Positions 16,780 through 24,870 of a stretch of 64,000 bases of DNA are shown here, in pieces; within the stretch, counting starts at the first letter, position 1, and every line of letters starts with the position of its first letter. The stretch spans positions 46,383-110,382 of the forward strand of contig CAUAFG010000005.1 in the NCBI GenBank assembly GCA_958428235.1, written 5' to 3'. A model generated the notes under the pieces. It was given only the letters and a program-made list of their open reading frames with translations. It had not been told where the DNA came from and made no database searches. The DNA is from Faeciplasma sp900553675 (GTDB lineage Bacteria; Bacillota; Clostridia; Oscillospirales; Ruminococcaceae). The translations under genes and the position numbers were made by a program.

Positions 16780-17262
16780 TTACTTATGATACTTTCCATT
16801 ATTATTAATACTCAACGCCCGATAAATCTGCTCGGACACCACCACCCGCGCCAGCTGGTGCGGCAGGGTCATCTTTGAAATGGAGAGACAGAGATTAGAA
16901 CACCGCTTTACCGATTCCGCCAGCCCGAACGAGCTTCCGATTATAAAATTGATAGTGCCGTAGCCCCGCAGAGCCGCCTGCTCCATGGTATCGGCAAGCT
17001 CAACGCTTGAAAGCTGCTTGCCCTCGATGCACATTGCTATGTTAAAGGTCGAACGCTGGTTGAGATAGGGCTGCATAAGCTTGGCTTCAACGTCGAGCGA
17101 TAGGGATATCTCCTTCTCACCGGGCTTGTCCGAAAGCCGGGCTTCCGCCACCTCTATCACCTTGAAATTGACGTAAGCCCCGCAGCGCTTGGCGTATTCC
17201 GCGCAGGCATCCCGCCAGTAATCCTCTTTAAGCCTGCCCACGCAGACAATGTTAATGTTCAT
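16780..17262 (-). CDS. rlmH: 23S rRNA pseudouridine-1915 N3-methyltransferase
   Basis: RlmH is a SPOUT methyltransferase that methylates pseudouridine 1915 in helix 69 of 23S rRNA. The 160-residue protein has the normal length and the AdoMet knot sequence FIIGSSFGL (usually FVIGGSLG), then MTLPHQLARVVVSEQIYRAL and the final YHK. Its start overlaps the stop of the WalJ-like gene by one base. The 3' end is the place where staphylococcal SCC elements integrate; here it is followed by a duplicated end sequence at 15965-16022. Confidence 0.97.
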   Translation of the reverse strand: MNINIVCVGRLKEDYWRDACAEYAKRCGAYVNFKVIEVAEARLSDKPGEKEISLSLDVEAKLMQPYLNQRSTFNIAMCIEGKQLSSVELADTMEQAALRGYGTINFIIGSSFGLAESVKRCSNLCLSISKMTLPHQLARVVVSEQIYRALSINNNGKYHK

Positions 17263-18047
17263 TAAAACGTCACCGCCATGCCTGTAGTTTCGATTGGTGC
17301 TATGTATAAAAGATAGTCCCGATTTTCCTTGAAATCCTCACCTAAAGCGCGCATAAGAGTGTTTTTCGCGATTTGCGGAGTGTTGTTCTCGCGGCTGAGA
17401 TGCCCTAAAATTATCCGCGTAGTCCCGCCGGAGATAAGCTTTTTGACCTCGCCGGAGCTTGCCACATTGGATAAATGACCGTCGCCAGAGGCAATCCGCT
17501 GCTTTAAGGGATATGGATAGGGACCGGTTCGCAGCATGCGCTCGTCGTAATTCGATTCAAGAAGTACAAGCTCGCAGCCGGAAAGATTTGCGTCGATCTC
17601 CTCGGTTACGTGTCCAAGGTCGGTGCATACGCACATAGCCTTGCCGTCGGGAGTTTGGATTTTGTAGCCGACACTTTCAACGGCGTCGTGAGGGGTTTTA
17701 AAGGAGGTCACCGAAAAGTCGCCGACGACAGCCTCACTACCAACAGCCATTTCCTCAGCATAAGAGGATATGTGCCCGCCCTGCTCTAACCATTCAAGGG
17801 TTTTGGGCGAAGCGTATACCGGAATTTTGTAGTTCTTGGTGAATACACGCAGACCGGCAATGTGGTCGGAATGGTCATGAGTGACAAATACCGCCTTAAC
17901 AGCTTCGGGGGATATTTCGTTCTGGATAAGGGCAGAGACAAGCTTTTTGCAGCTTGCACCCGCGTCAATCAAAATTCCCCCGGACGGCGACCCGATAAAA
18001 CAGGAATTGCCGGAGCTGGAGGAAAATAAGGGATATACTCTTGCCAA
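17262..18047 (-). CDS. MBL-fold metallohydrolase, WalJ/YycJ-like
   Basis: The 261-residue protein starts at a TTG (18047) with AAAGGA seven bases upstream; an in-frame ATG at 18074 lacks a site and the family start is ARVYPLFSSSSGN. The metallo-beta-lactamase motif THDHSDHIAG (near residue 62) binds two metals; further ligands lie in CTDLGH and LGHLSREN. YycJ/WalJ proteins are exonuclease-like and accompany the cell-wall WalRK region in Bacillus, often near rlmH as here. Here no walRK is adjacent. Confidence 0.92.
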   Translation of the reverse strand: MARVYPLFSSSSGNSCFIGSPSGGILIDAGASCKKLVSALIQNEISPEAVKAVFVTHDHSDHIAGLRVFTKNYKIPVYASPKTLEWLEQGGHISSYAEEMAVGSEAVVGDFSVTSFKTPHDAVESVGYKIQTPDGKAMCVCTDLGHVTEEIDANLSGCELVLLESNYDERMLRTGPYPYPLKQRIASGDGHLSNVASSGEVKKLISGGTTRIILGHLSRENNTPQIAKNTLMRALGEDFKENRDYLLYIAPIETTGMAVTF

Positions 18048-18095
18048 AAAAACACGTCCTTTAAAATATATCAAACTTTCAAAAGCAAAGAACTA

Positions 18096-18335
18096 AAAGC
18101 TTTCGGTCCAGCCTTTCTCGAAAGGCTGGCAGGGTCTTGGGGCGGCGCCCCAAGTCGCTCCCCGCAGGGAGCGAAATCCCCAGCGTAAGCGAAACGCAGG
18201 AGATGGAGTAAAAACAGTCCGGTGGACTGTTTTTACGTGGGACGGTAGGCGAAGCCTAACGCTACCCTCAGTCGGGGGTTCTTCTATGGGCGCACGGAGT
18301 GCGTCCATGACTGCACTCGCTCACGGTTACAACAA
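18096..18335. repeat. Hairpin-rich, GC-rich intergenic repeat
   Basis: The 356 bases between the WalJ-like gene and murA hold no gene. They contain a string of short perfect hairpins: CCAGCCTTT/AAAGGCTGG, CTTGGGGC/GCCCCAAG, CGCTCCC/GGGAGCG, AAAAACAGTCC/GGACTGTTTTT and GGTAGGC near GCCTA. Base composition is far more GC than its surroundings. It resembles dispersed intergenic repeats of Clostridia; whether other copies exist cannot be seen in this window. The ORF at 18093-18308 is an artefact of this composition. Confidence 0.65.
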
Positions 18336-18402
18336 AACTTCGATATATAGACAAACTATATTACCCAATCAAAAAAATCCCGCAAAAAGACTTAAAATCC
18401 CG

Positions 18403-19683
18403 CTATATCGCCTTTCTGGTAGGCTCATAATCCGAAACCCGCCTGATATCCGCGCCCAAGCCCTTAAGCTTGTCGTCGATATTCTCATATCCGCGCTCAA
18501 TGTGGAATATATTTTCAACAACGGTAGTTCCGCTTGCCATGAGTCCAGCAATTACAAGCGCAGCACCCGCTCTTAAATCGGTCGCCCTAACGCTTGCACC
18601 GGTAAGTCCCTTAACTCCCTGAATAACGGCTGTTGTGCCCTCTACAGTGATATCCGCACCCATGCGGCGAAGCTCGCTTACGTATCTGAATCGGTTGTCA
18701 AAGATATCGTCGGTGACAACACTGGTGCCGTCGGCAATTGTAAGCATGGTGGAAAACTGCGGCTGCATATCCGTTGGGAAGCCGGGGTGAGGTAAAGTCT
18801 TAACGCTGGTTTTTAAAAGCGGACCGTCCACAAAAACGTGAACGCACTCGTCGTACTCCTCCACCGTCGCTCCCACCTTGCGCAGCTTGGCTGTTATGGA
18901 TTCAAGGTGCTTGGGGATAACGTTCTTTATCCAAACGTCGCCCTTGGTGGCAGCTGCCGCAACCATGTATGTTCCCGCCTCAATCTGGTCGGGAATGATG
19001 GCATAGCTTACTCCCTTTAAGAAGTTTACTCCGCGAATCTTGATAACGTCGGTACCTGCGCCCATTATGTCCGCACCCATGGTGTTCAAAAAGTTTGCAA
19101 GGTCGACTATGTGCGGCTCCTTGGCGGCATTCTCGATAATTGTAAGTCCCTTAGCCTTTACAGCTGCAAAGATGGCATTAATCGTTCCGCCAACGGTGTT
19201 TATATCAAAATAAATCTGTCCGCCTATAAGCTCCTCTGCGCGAAGGCTTACAATTCCTCCGTCGATGGAGTGAGAAGCGCCCAGACAGTTGAACGCTTTA
19301 AGGTGCTGGTCGATAGGTCTGTCGCCCAAGTCGCAGCCGCCGGGCATGGGAACGTCCGCTTTCTTAAATCTTCCTAAAAGGGTTCCCAAAAAATAGCTCG
19401 AAGCCCTCATCGAGCGGGCAAGCTCATAAGGAACGATGGGGTCTGATATTCCCCTTGGGTCTATGCGAATGGTGTTTTTATCTAATATCTTTATTCCCGC
19501 GCCCATCTCATATAGAATGCGCAGGCAGATATTTATATCGCTGATTTCGGGGACATTCTCCAAAACACAGGGCTCGTCCGCCAAAATGGTTGCCGCAACT
19601 ATGGCAACAGCGGCGTTCTTAGCTCCGCTTATGACGACGTTTCCCTTGAGCGGCTTTCCACCGTTGATAACAAACTTATCCAT
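18403..19683 (-). CDS. murA: UDP-N-acetylglucosamine 1-carboxyvinyltransferase
   Basis: MurA transfers enolpyruvate from PEP to UDP-GlcNAc, the first committed peptidoglycan step. The 426-residue protein begins MDKFVINGGKPLKGNV with GAKNAAVA (Lys and Asn of the active site) near residue 20, and the catalytic Cys loop MPGGCDLGDRPIDQH near residue 115. The Cys is present, so fosfomycin sensitivity is expected. The start at 19683 follows AAAGGATTGG; the frame is open to 19710. It has a long, structured leader (see 19690-19905). Confidence 0.97.
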   Translation of the reverse strand: MDKFVINGGKPLKGNVVISGAKNAAVAIVAATILADEPCVLENVPEISDINICLRILYEMGAGIKILDKNTIRIDPRGISDPIVPYELARSMRASSYFLGTLLGRFKKADVPMPGGCDLGDRPIDQHLKAFNCLGASHSIDGGIVSLRAEELIGGQIYFDINTVGGTINAIFAAVKAKGLTIIENAAKEPHIVDLANFLNTMGADIMGAGTDVIKIRGVNFLKGVSYAIIPDQIEAGTYMVAAAATKGDVWIKNVIPKHLESITAKLRKVGATVEEYDECVHVFVDGPLLKTSVKTLPHPGFPTDMQPQFSTMLTIADGTSVVTDDIFDNRFRYVSELRRMGADITVEGTTAVIQGVKGLTGASVRATDLRAGAALVIAGLMASGTTVVENIFHIERGYENIDDKLKGLGADIRRVSDYEPTRKAI

Positions 19684-19689
19684 AAATAT

Positions 19690-19905
19690 ATAACCAATCC
19701 TTTTTAACAATCTTCAAATCTACGCGCAGGTTTTAATATTTTACGCGAAAAAATACGCGCCGCCCTTTGGCGCGGAAATAAAGTCAGTGTATTACCAAGC
19801 CTTTACGAACAAAGCCGCAAAAGCTGAACCTTTATAACTTTTTCAGGTGACAGCTCAGCCATCATTGCCAATTTAATTAAAGACACTCAGCCATTATCAC
19901 CTATT
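19690..19905 (-). promoter_or_regulatory. Structured murA leader with terminator-like hairpin
   Basis: Of the 456 bases between murA and the kinase, this part is transcribed towards murA. On the minus strand it has AGGTGA pairing with TCACCT around two copies of ATGGCTGAG, and then a strong hairpin CGCGCC/GGCGCG followed by TATTTTTT, about 50 bases before the start codon. The order stem-region, terminator, gene fits transcription attenuation. It does not match a riboswitch class I recognise. Confidence 0.5.
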
Positions 19906-19911
19906 TTTAAT

Positions 19912-19940
19912 ATTGTATCACATCCTTAACAAAATAGCAA
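19912..19940 (-). promoter_or_regulatory. murA: Promoter of murA
   Basis: On the minus strand TTGCTA (19940-19935), 17 bases, TACAAT (19917-19912), with TGA before the -10 (extended -10). The transcript would carry a leader of roughly 220 bases. Confidence 0.65.
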
Positions 19941-20021
19941 TTACATTTTCGTTACAAAAACAAAAATTTTCAGATGTTTTTTTGACATTCCCGCCAAATA
20001 CCGCAAAAATCAAGAAGATTG

Positions 20022-20050
20022 TTGACATAACCGCCGGAATTTATTATAAT
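20022..20050 (+). promoter_or_regulatory. Promoter of the FGGY kinase gene
   Basis: TTGACA (20022-20027), 17 bases, TATAAT (20045-20050): perfect consensus, about 85 bases before the start codon and divergent from the murA promoter. Confidence 0.88.
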
Positions 20051-20138
20051 GTATATAGCTTTATACGGGACGTCCCCTCCCCAAACAAGGTGTGGCTCCC
20101 CGCTTTTTTGGAACGTTATTTTAGAAAGGATTAACACT

Positions 20139-21704
20139 ATGAACAGCATGAAAACATACTTAGGAATCGAATTCGGCTCAACAAGAATCAAGGCTATACT
20201 TATCGACGAGGATTCGCGCGTTGTAGCCTCAGGCGCGCACGACTGGGAAAACCGCCTTGAAAACGGAATCTGGACATACACCCTTGAAGACATCCGCCTT
20301 GGATTGCAGGACGCTTATGCCACCCTTGCCAAAGACTATGCAGATAAGTACGGCGAACAGCTTACAAAGATAGGCGGCATGGGCTTTTCTGCCATGATGC
20401 ACGGCTATATGGCGTTTAACGCAAACGGCGAGCTTTTGGTTCCGTTCAGAACATGGCGCAACACCATCACCGGCGAGGCAAGCGCGAAATTAAGCGAGCT
20501 TTTCGGCTTTAACATCCCTCAGCGGTGGAGCATTGCCCACCTCTATCAGGCGATACTCAACAAGGAAGAGCACGTCCCCGAAATAAGCTATGTCCTCACC
20601 CTTGCGGGATATATCCACTATATGCTTACCGGCAAGAGGGTTCTGGGCGTTGGCGAGGCTTCGGGAATGTTCCCGATTGACTCCGAGACTGGCAAGTTCG
20701 ACGCCGGCATGATTGCAAAGTTTGACGAGCTTATTAAGCCCTGTGGCTTCAGCTGGAATCTCGAATCAGTCCTCCCCGGAGTTCTTAACGCCGGAGAAGC
20801 CGCCGGAACCCTTACCGAAGAGGGTGCCAAGTTCATCGACCCCACCGGCACGCTTCAGGCAGGTATTCCGGTATGTCCCCCTGAGGGAGACGCCGGAACA
20901 GGCATGGTTGCCACCAACAGCGTGAGGGTAAAGACCGGCAACGTCTCCGCGGGTACGTCTGTATTTGCGATGATAGTATTGGATAAGCCGCTTTCAAAGC
21001 TCTATCCCGAAATAGATATGGTAACAACCCCCTCCGGCAAGCCGGTTGCAATGGTTCACTGCAACAACTGCTCCACCGATTTAGACGCTTGGATGAGGAT
21101 ATTCTCCGAATTTGCCGAACTTTCGGGTCACCCGATAAAGAAGCCCGCGCTTTACGATATGCTTCTTATGAACGCCATGAACGGCGACCCCGACTGCGGC
21201 GGAATGGTAAGCTGCAACTACTTCTCGGGCGAGCATATCACCCACTTTGAGGAGGGCAGACCTATGCTTTTGCGCACTCCCGACTCAAACTTCACCCTTG
21301 CAAACCTCATAAGAAACAACCTGTTCTCTGCACTTTCCACCCTTAAAATCGGTCTGGATATACTGATGGCAGAGAACGTTGAGATAGATTCCATCCTCGG
21401 TCACGGCGGATACTTTAAAACCAAGGGAGTCGGTCAGAAGCTTTTGGCTGCCGCAATGAACACCCCTGTTTCGGTTATGGAGACTGCCGGCGAGGGCGGA
21501 GCATGGGGCATGGCTGTTCTGGCTCAGTATATGGTTCTGGGCGCAGATCAGACTTTAGAGGATTATCTCGATTCAAGAGTGTTCGCCGACATGAAGGCAG
21601 TAACCGAAGCCCCCGATAAGAAAGACGTTGACGGCTTCAACGCTTATATCGAGAGATACCGCAGAATGCTGGCAGCGGAAAAGGCTGCGGTTGAGAATTT
21701 CTGA
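20139..21704 (+). CDS. FGGY-family carbohydrate kinase
   Basis: The 521-residue protein has the FGGY N-terminal phosphate-binding loop YLGIEFGSTRIKA and the C-terminal ATP-site glycines in ILGHGGYFKTKGVGQ near residue 440 and GEGGAWGMA near 475. It belongs to the sugar kinase superfamily (xylulokinase, ribulokinase, glycerol kinase). The exact sugar is unclear; overall length and MGFSAMMHGYM point to a pentulose kinase. The ATG at 20139 follows AGAAAGGATT; the frame is open to 20049, but that part overlaps the promoter. A single-gene transcript ends at the terminator at 21731. Confidence 0.88.
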   Translation: MNSMKTYLGIEFGSTRIKAILIDEDSRVVASGAHDWENRLENGIWTYTLEDIRLGLQDAYATLAKDYADKYGEQLTKIGGMGFSAMMHGYMAFNANGELLVPFRTWRNTITGEASAKLSELFGFNIPQRWSIAHLYQAILNKEEHVPEISYVLTLAGYIHYMLTGKRVLGVGEASGMFPIDSETGKFDAGMIAKFDELIKPCGFSWNLESVLPGVLNAGEAAGTLTEEGAKFIDPTGTLQAGIPVCPPEGDAGTGMVATNSVRVKTGNVSAGTSVFAMIVLDKPLSKLYPEIDMVTTPSGKPVAMVHCNNCSTDLDAWMRIFSEFAELSGHPIKKPALYDMLLMNAMNGDPDCGGMVSCNYFSGEHITHFEEGRPMLLRTPDSNFTLANLIRNNLFSALSTLKIGLDILMAENVEIDSILGHGGYFKTKGVGQKLLAAAMNTPVSVMETAGEGGAWGMAVLAQYMVLGADQTLEDYLDSRVFADMKAVTEAPDKKDVDGFNAYIERYRRMLAAEKAAVENF

Positions 21705-21730
21705 TAGCGATGTTTTCGGAATAATAAATT

Positions 21731-21768
21731 ATAGTCGGGAGAAATCAAACATCTCCCGACTATTTTTT
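21731..21768 (+). terminator. Terminator of the FGGY kinase gene
   Basis: ATAGTCGGGAGA pairs with TCTCCCGACTAT across nine bases, followed by T residues. Confidence 0.93.
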
Positions 21769-21792
21769 CGGATATTTATGCCGGATGGCGAT

Positions 21793-22225
21793 TAGTTACA
21801 CCATTATTGAGCATTACACCATTTTGTTGAGATGAAAAATGGTGTAATGGTGTAATGTATATCATTTACAATGTTGTAATGGTATAATCAAAATAATAAA
21901 GACAAATTACGCCATGCATAATTGCTAAAGATATGAGCTGTACTATTACACCATCTCGTTGAGATGAAAAATGGTGTAATGGTGTAATGAATATATTCGT
22001 CAATGGTGTATATGGTGTAACGAATATATTTGTCAATAGTTAGTATAGTATAAAACTCTATATATGCTCATATTCTATAGGTCTTTGATTTGAATATCTC
22101 TATTATTCAGCTTAAATAATGGTGTAAGGGTTCTCTTTAATGACTAATTTACCATTGTAAAAGATTTACATTACACCATTACACCATTTTTTAACCTACA
22201 GAAATGGTGTAATAAACGGTGTACT
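21793..22225. repeat. Non-coding array of ACACCAT / ATGGTGT repeats
   Basis: The 547 bases between the kinase and the CYTH gene contain about 14 copies of TTACACCAT or its complement ATGGTGTAA. Several are in tandem with a 9-base period (ATGGTGTAATGGTGTAAT), and two near-identical hairpin blocks of TTACACCAT...GAGATGAAAAATGGTGTAA occur at about 21813-21858 and 21950-21989. The rest is AT-rich. No ORF is present. It looks like binding sites for a protein, or the remains of a replicon or mobile element. Confidence 0.8.
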
Positions 22226-22250
22226 CCGCCACCTTCCAAGAGCATTGGTA

Positions 22251-22760
22251 TCACTCCATAAACTCGCGATACTCCCCTATGTCCTGCGCCTCTACCGCCA
22301 TATAGTAATTAGACAGCACGCCGGTGCTTGGCTGAACCTCTCCCAGCCAGTCGGGGACATTATAGCTCTCGGACACTTCAACCGACGGAAACTCAATCTC
22401 CGCATAGCGCAGACCCTCAAAGAAATCGTGGAAGACATCCAGCTCCGCCTTAAGCCCGCCGTCAAGCGGGATAATATACCTTGTCTTGCGGATGGTTCTG
22501 CCCTCCTTGGCTTCCTTTAAAGCCTTGTAAACCTCACGCGGAAGCGGGATATTGTACTCGGTGCAGCGTATGTCGGACTCGCGGACCTTTTTTGAAAGAA
22601 GGCAGGTAACCTCGCCGTTCTGCTCAAATCTGCGCAAACGTATCGGCTCGCCGCCCTTGTTTAAATAGGACTGCTCTATTTCCTTGTGAGGAAAGTTGGG
22701 AAAGCCGTTGGGAAGGCTTAAAACCTTGTATTTTTTCTCGATTTCTGTTTCGGTTGACAT
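22251..22760 (-). CDS. CYTH domain protein (tunnel phosphatase superfamily)
   Basis: The 169-residue protein begins with TETEIEKKYKV, the ExExK signature of CYTH enzymes, then has IRLRRF and CLLSKKVRE basic strands and a C-terminal ELDVFHDFFEGLRYAEIEF. These residues line the tunnel that binds tripolyphosphate or nucleotide triphosphate with metal. Likely inorganic triphosphatase or related; substrate unproven. The start at 22760 has AAAGGAGC ten bases upstream. Single gene. Confidence 0.9.
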   Translation of the reverse strand: MSTETEIEKKYKVLSLPNGFPNFPHKEIEQSYLNKGGEPIRLRRFEQNGEVTCLLSKKVRESDIRCTEYNIPLPREVYKALKEAKEGRTIRKTRYIIPLDGGLKAELDVFHDFFEGLRYAEIEFPSVEVSESYNVPDWLGEVQPSTGVLSNYYMAVEAQDIGEYREFME

Positions 22761-22956
22761 AGCAGCTTGTGCTCCTTTCACAAATATCCATTAAATTATA
22801 CTATCCGATAGTGCGGCAGTCAATATGTCAGGTTTGTTTCTTTTGTTAAATTTTCGTTATACATTGAATTATCCCGCGCGATATGCTATACTATATATGA
22901 AAGATTTGCCGTCAGACACGTTGAAAAGCTTCATAAATGAAAGGAAGGTCATAAAA

Positions 22957-23224
22957 ATGCCTGAATTGTACCGTTTCTATGGGATACTGAATAAAAATGA
23001 TTTTCAAAGATGACAGCCAGCATCATAAGCCGCACGTACACGTGTATTACAACGAATATGAAGCATCGGTCGGCATTGACGGCGAGCTTATAGCCGGAAG
23101 TATGCCGGTTAAACAGCTTAAGCTTGTTCAGGCATGGCTTGTAATACACGAAAACGAACTATATGAAGCTTGGAATAATGCAGTCCGCGGAATACCTTTC
23201 GGTAAAATCGAGCCATTAAAGTAA
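22957..23224 (+). pseudogene. DUF4160 protein gene with a one-base frameshift
   Basis: The first frame reads MPELYRFYGIL from the ATG at 22957 and then ends after seven more codons. The second frame, open from 22997, gives MIFKDDSQHHKPHVHVYYNE and continues through KQLKLVQAWLVIHENELYEAWNNA, the body of DUF4160. Removing one A at 22990-22991 would join both parts to MPELYRFYGILIKMIFKDD, the normal family start. AAGGAAGGT precedes the first ATG. So the gene is frameshifted, unless translation restarts at 22997 (73-75 residues). It is paired with a DUF2442 gene, a common pair. Confidence 0.82.
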
Positions 23225-23237
23225 GGAGTGTATTTGA

Positions 23238-23534
23238 ATGTATATCAACAATAATATCGCCTATGCCGATGTTAAAGCACCTGCGCTTAAGGTGTGCGGC
23301 GTTCGCCCGTTGAACAATTATTGCCTTTGGGTGCGCTTTAACAACGGCGAATCTAAAATATTCGACTTTAAGCCACTGCTGAACGCTCCTGCATTTGAGC
23401 CTCTTTCTGATCCGAACGTATTCAATAACGTTTATATCGATTATGGTGTGCCGGTTTGGAATAATGGCGATATAGACATCGCCCCTGAAACCCTTTATGA
23501 AAAAGGTGTGACCGAAACCGGAAGCTCTTGCTGA
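23238..23534 (+). CDS. DUF2442 family protein
   Basis: The 98-residue protein matches the DUF2442 pattern: GVRPLNNYCLWVRFNNGE, IFDFKPLL, YIDYGVPVWNNGDIDIAPE. No catalytic residues are known. It lies 13 bases after the DUF4160 gene and the two families frequently occur as a pair; a toxin-antitoxin role has been proposed for such pairs but is unproven. TAAGGAGTG precedes the ATG. Confidence 0.88.
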   Translation: MYINNNIAYADVKAPALKVCGVRPLNNYCLWVRFNNGESKIFDFKPLLNAPAFEPLSDPNVFNNVYIDYGVPVWNNGDIDIAPETLYEKGVTETGSSC

Positions 23535-23557
23535 GATAACTTTCGATAGACACGCTT

Positions 23558-23591
23558 TATCAGCGCTCTTGCTGCACTGCTTGAGCGCTGA
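23558..23591 (+). terminator. Hairpin after the DUF2442 gene
   Basis: TCAGCGCTC pairs with GAGCGCTGA. Only a weak T-rich tail follows (TTGCTTTAT), so termination may be partial. Confidence 0.5.
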
Positions 23592-23615
23592 TTGCTTTAT
23601 CCGTGTACTTTTTTC

Positions 23616-23644
23616 TTGACAATATTATATAAATCCGCTATACT
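23616..23644 (+). promoter_or_regulatory. Promoter of the GH5-GH43 pair
   Basis: TTGACA (23616-23621), 17 bases, TATACT (23639-23644), about 49 bases before the start codon. Confidence 0.85.
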
Positions 23645-23692
23645 GAATATACAACCATTTAGACCATCTGACCAAATGAAGGAGAATCCTAT

Positions 23693-24844
23693 ATGAAAAA
23701 AATATTAGCTCTTATTTTGTTCGCGATAATGGCGCTGAGCGTCTTCACCGCCTGCGGCGAGGATGAACCCGCCAATACTCCCAACGCCCACAACGACCCT
23801 GAAGCAGCTCCCGCTGTGACCTACACCGCCGAGGAAATCACATCTGCAATGACCGTCGGCTGGAATCTTGGCAACACCCTCGACGCTCCCGACGGCGAAA
23901 CCTCGTGGGGACAGCCGCTGACCACCGAGGACATGATAGACAAGCTTTACGAGCTGGGCTTTAAGACAATAAGAATCCCCACCTCATGGGGCAAGCACAC
24001 CTCGGGTGCGCCCGACTACACCATCGACAAAGAGTGGATGGACAGAGTGCAGGAAATAGTTGACTGGGCAATCGACAACGATATGTTCGTTATCCTCAAC
24101 TCCCACCACGACAACGACTATTATTACCCCTCGGCTGAAAATCACGACAAGGCAGTTGAGTACATGACTAAAATCTGGACTCAGGTTGCCGAACGCTTTA
24201 AAGACTACGACCAGCACCTTATCTTTGAATCTATGAACGAGCCCAGACTTACCGGCACTCCAAACGAATGGAACTTCGACGGCAACGTTAAAGAGTGTCT
24301 CGAAGCTGCAAAGACCATTCTCGACTGCAACCAGGCGTGCGTTGACGCTGTAAGAGCCGCCGGCGGAAAGAATACCGACAGATACATCATGGCAGCAACC
24401 TACTCAGCGTCCCCCTATTCCGCACTTGCGGATGAATACGAGCTGCCAAACGACCCATCCGATAAGATACTTCTTTCCATTCACGCCTACACTCCCTACG
24501 ACCTTGCTATGAGCGGCGAATATAACGACCGCGAATTAACCCAGAATGGCAAAGCTTCTATTGACGATTTCGTTGATAAGATATATAATAAGTTTGTCAA
24601 AAACGGCACCTATGTCGTAATCGGCGAAATGGGCTGCACCAACAAGGGCAACGACGAAGCCCGCTACGAATGGGGCAAATACTTTGTCTCCAAGGCAAAG
24701 GAAAACAAAATGCCCTGCGTTGTCTGGGACAACCAGCACGACGATTTTGGAAGCGAATGCTACGCTTTATTCGACCGCTATAATCTTGAGGTATTCCCGT
24801 CATGCAAGGAGTACTACGAGGGAATTATGGCAGGTCTTGAATAA
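23693..24844 (+). CDS. Glycoside hydrolase family 5 endoglucanase, lipoprotein
   Basis: The 383-residue protein has a lipoprotein signal ending in the lipobox FTAC (Cys about 21), a low-complexity linker and a GH5 (beta/alpha)8 catalytic domain. Motifs: GWNLGNTLDAP, IRIPTSWG, the acid/base Glu in FESMNEPRL and the nucleophile Glu in VVIGEMGCT. HAYTPYDLA carries the usual His and Tyr. The pattern fits subfamily GH5_4 (endo-glucanase, xyloglucanase). It is anchored outside the membrane. The GH43-CBM6 gene follows after 26 bases, so both are induced together. Confidence 0.93.
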   Translation: MKKILALILFAIMALSVFTACGEDEPANTPNAHNDPEAAPAVTYTAEEITSAMTVGWNLGNTLDAPDGETSWGQPLTTEDMIDKLYELGFKTIRIPTSWGKHTSGAPDYTIDKEWMDRVQEIVDWAIDNDMFVILNSHHDNDYYYPSAENHDKAVEYMTKIWTQVAERFKDYDQHLIFESMNEPRLTGTPNEWNFDGNVKECLEAAKTILDCNQACVDAVRAAGGKNTDRYIMAATYSASPYSALADEYELPNDPSDKILLSIHAYTPYDLAMSGEYNDRELTQNGKASIDDFVDKIYNKFVKNGTYVVIGEMGCTNKGNDEARYEWGKYFVSKAKENKMPCVVWDNQHDDFGSECYALFDRYNLEVFPSCKEYYEGIMAGLE

Positions 24845-24870
24845 ATAAAATTTAGACTGGACGGTATATT

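Noticed and set aside
21793..22225. Possible CRISPR array
   Set aside because: Repeats are only 8-9 bases, occur on both strands and have no regular spacers; no cas genes.
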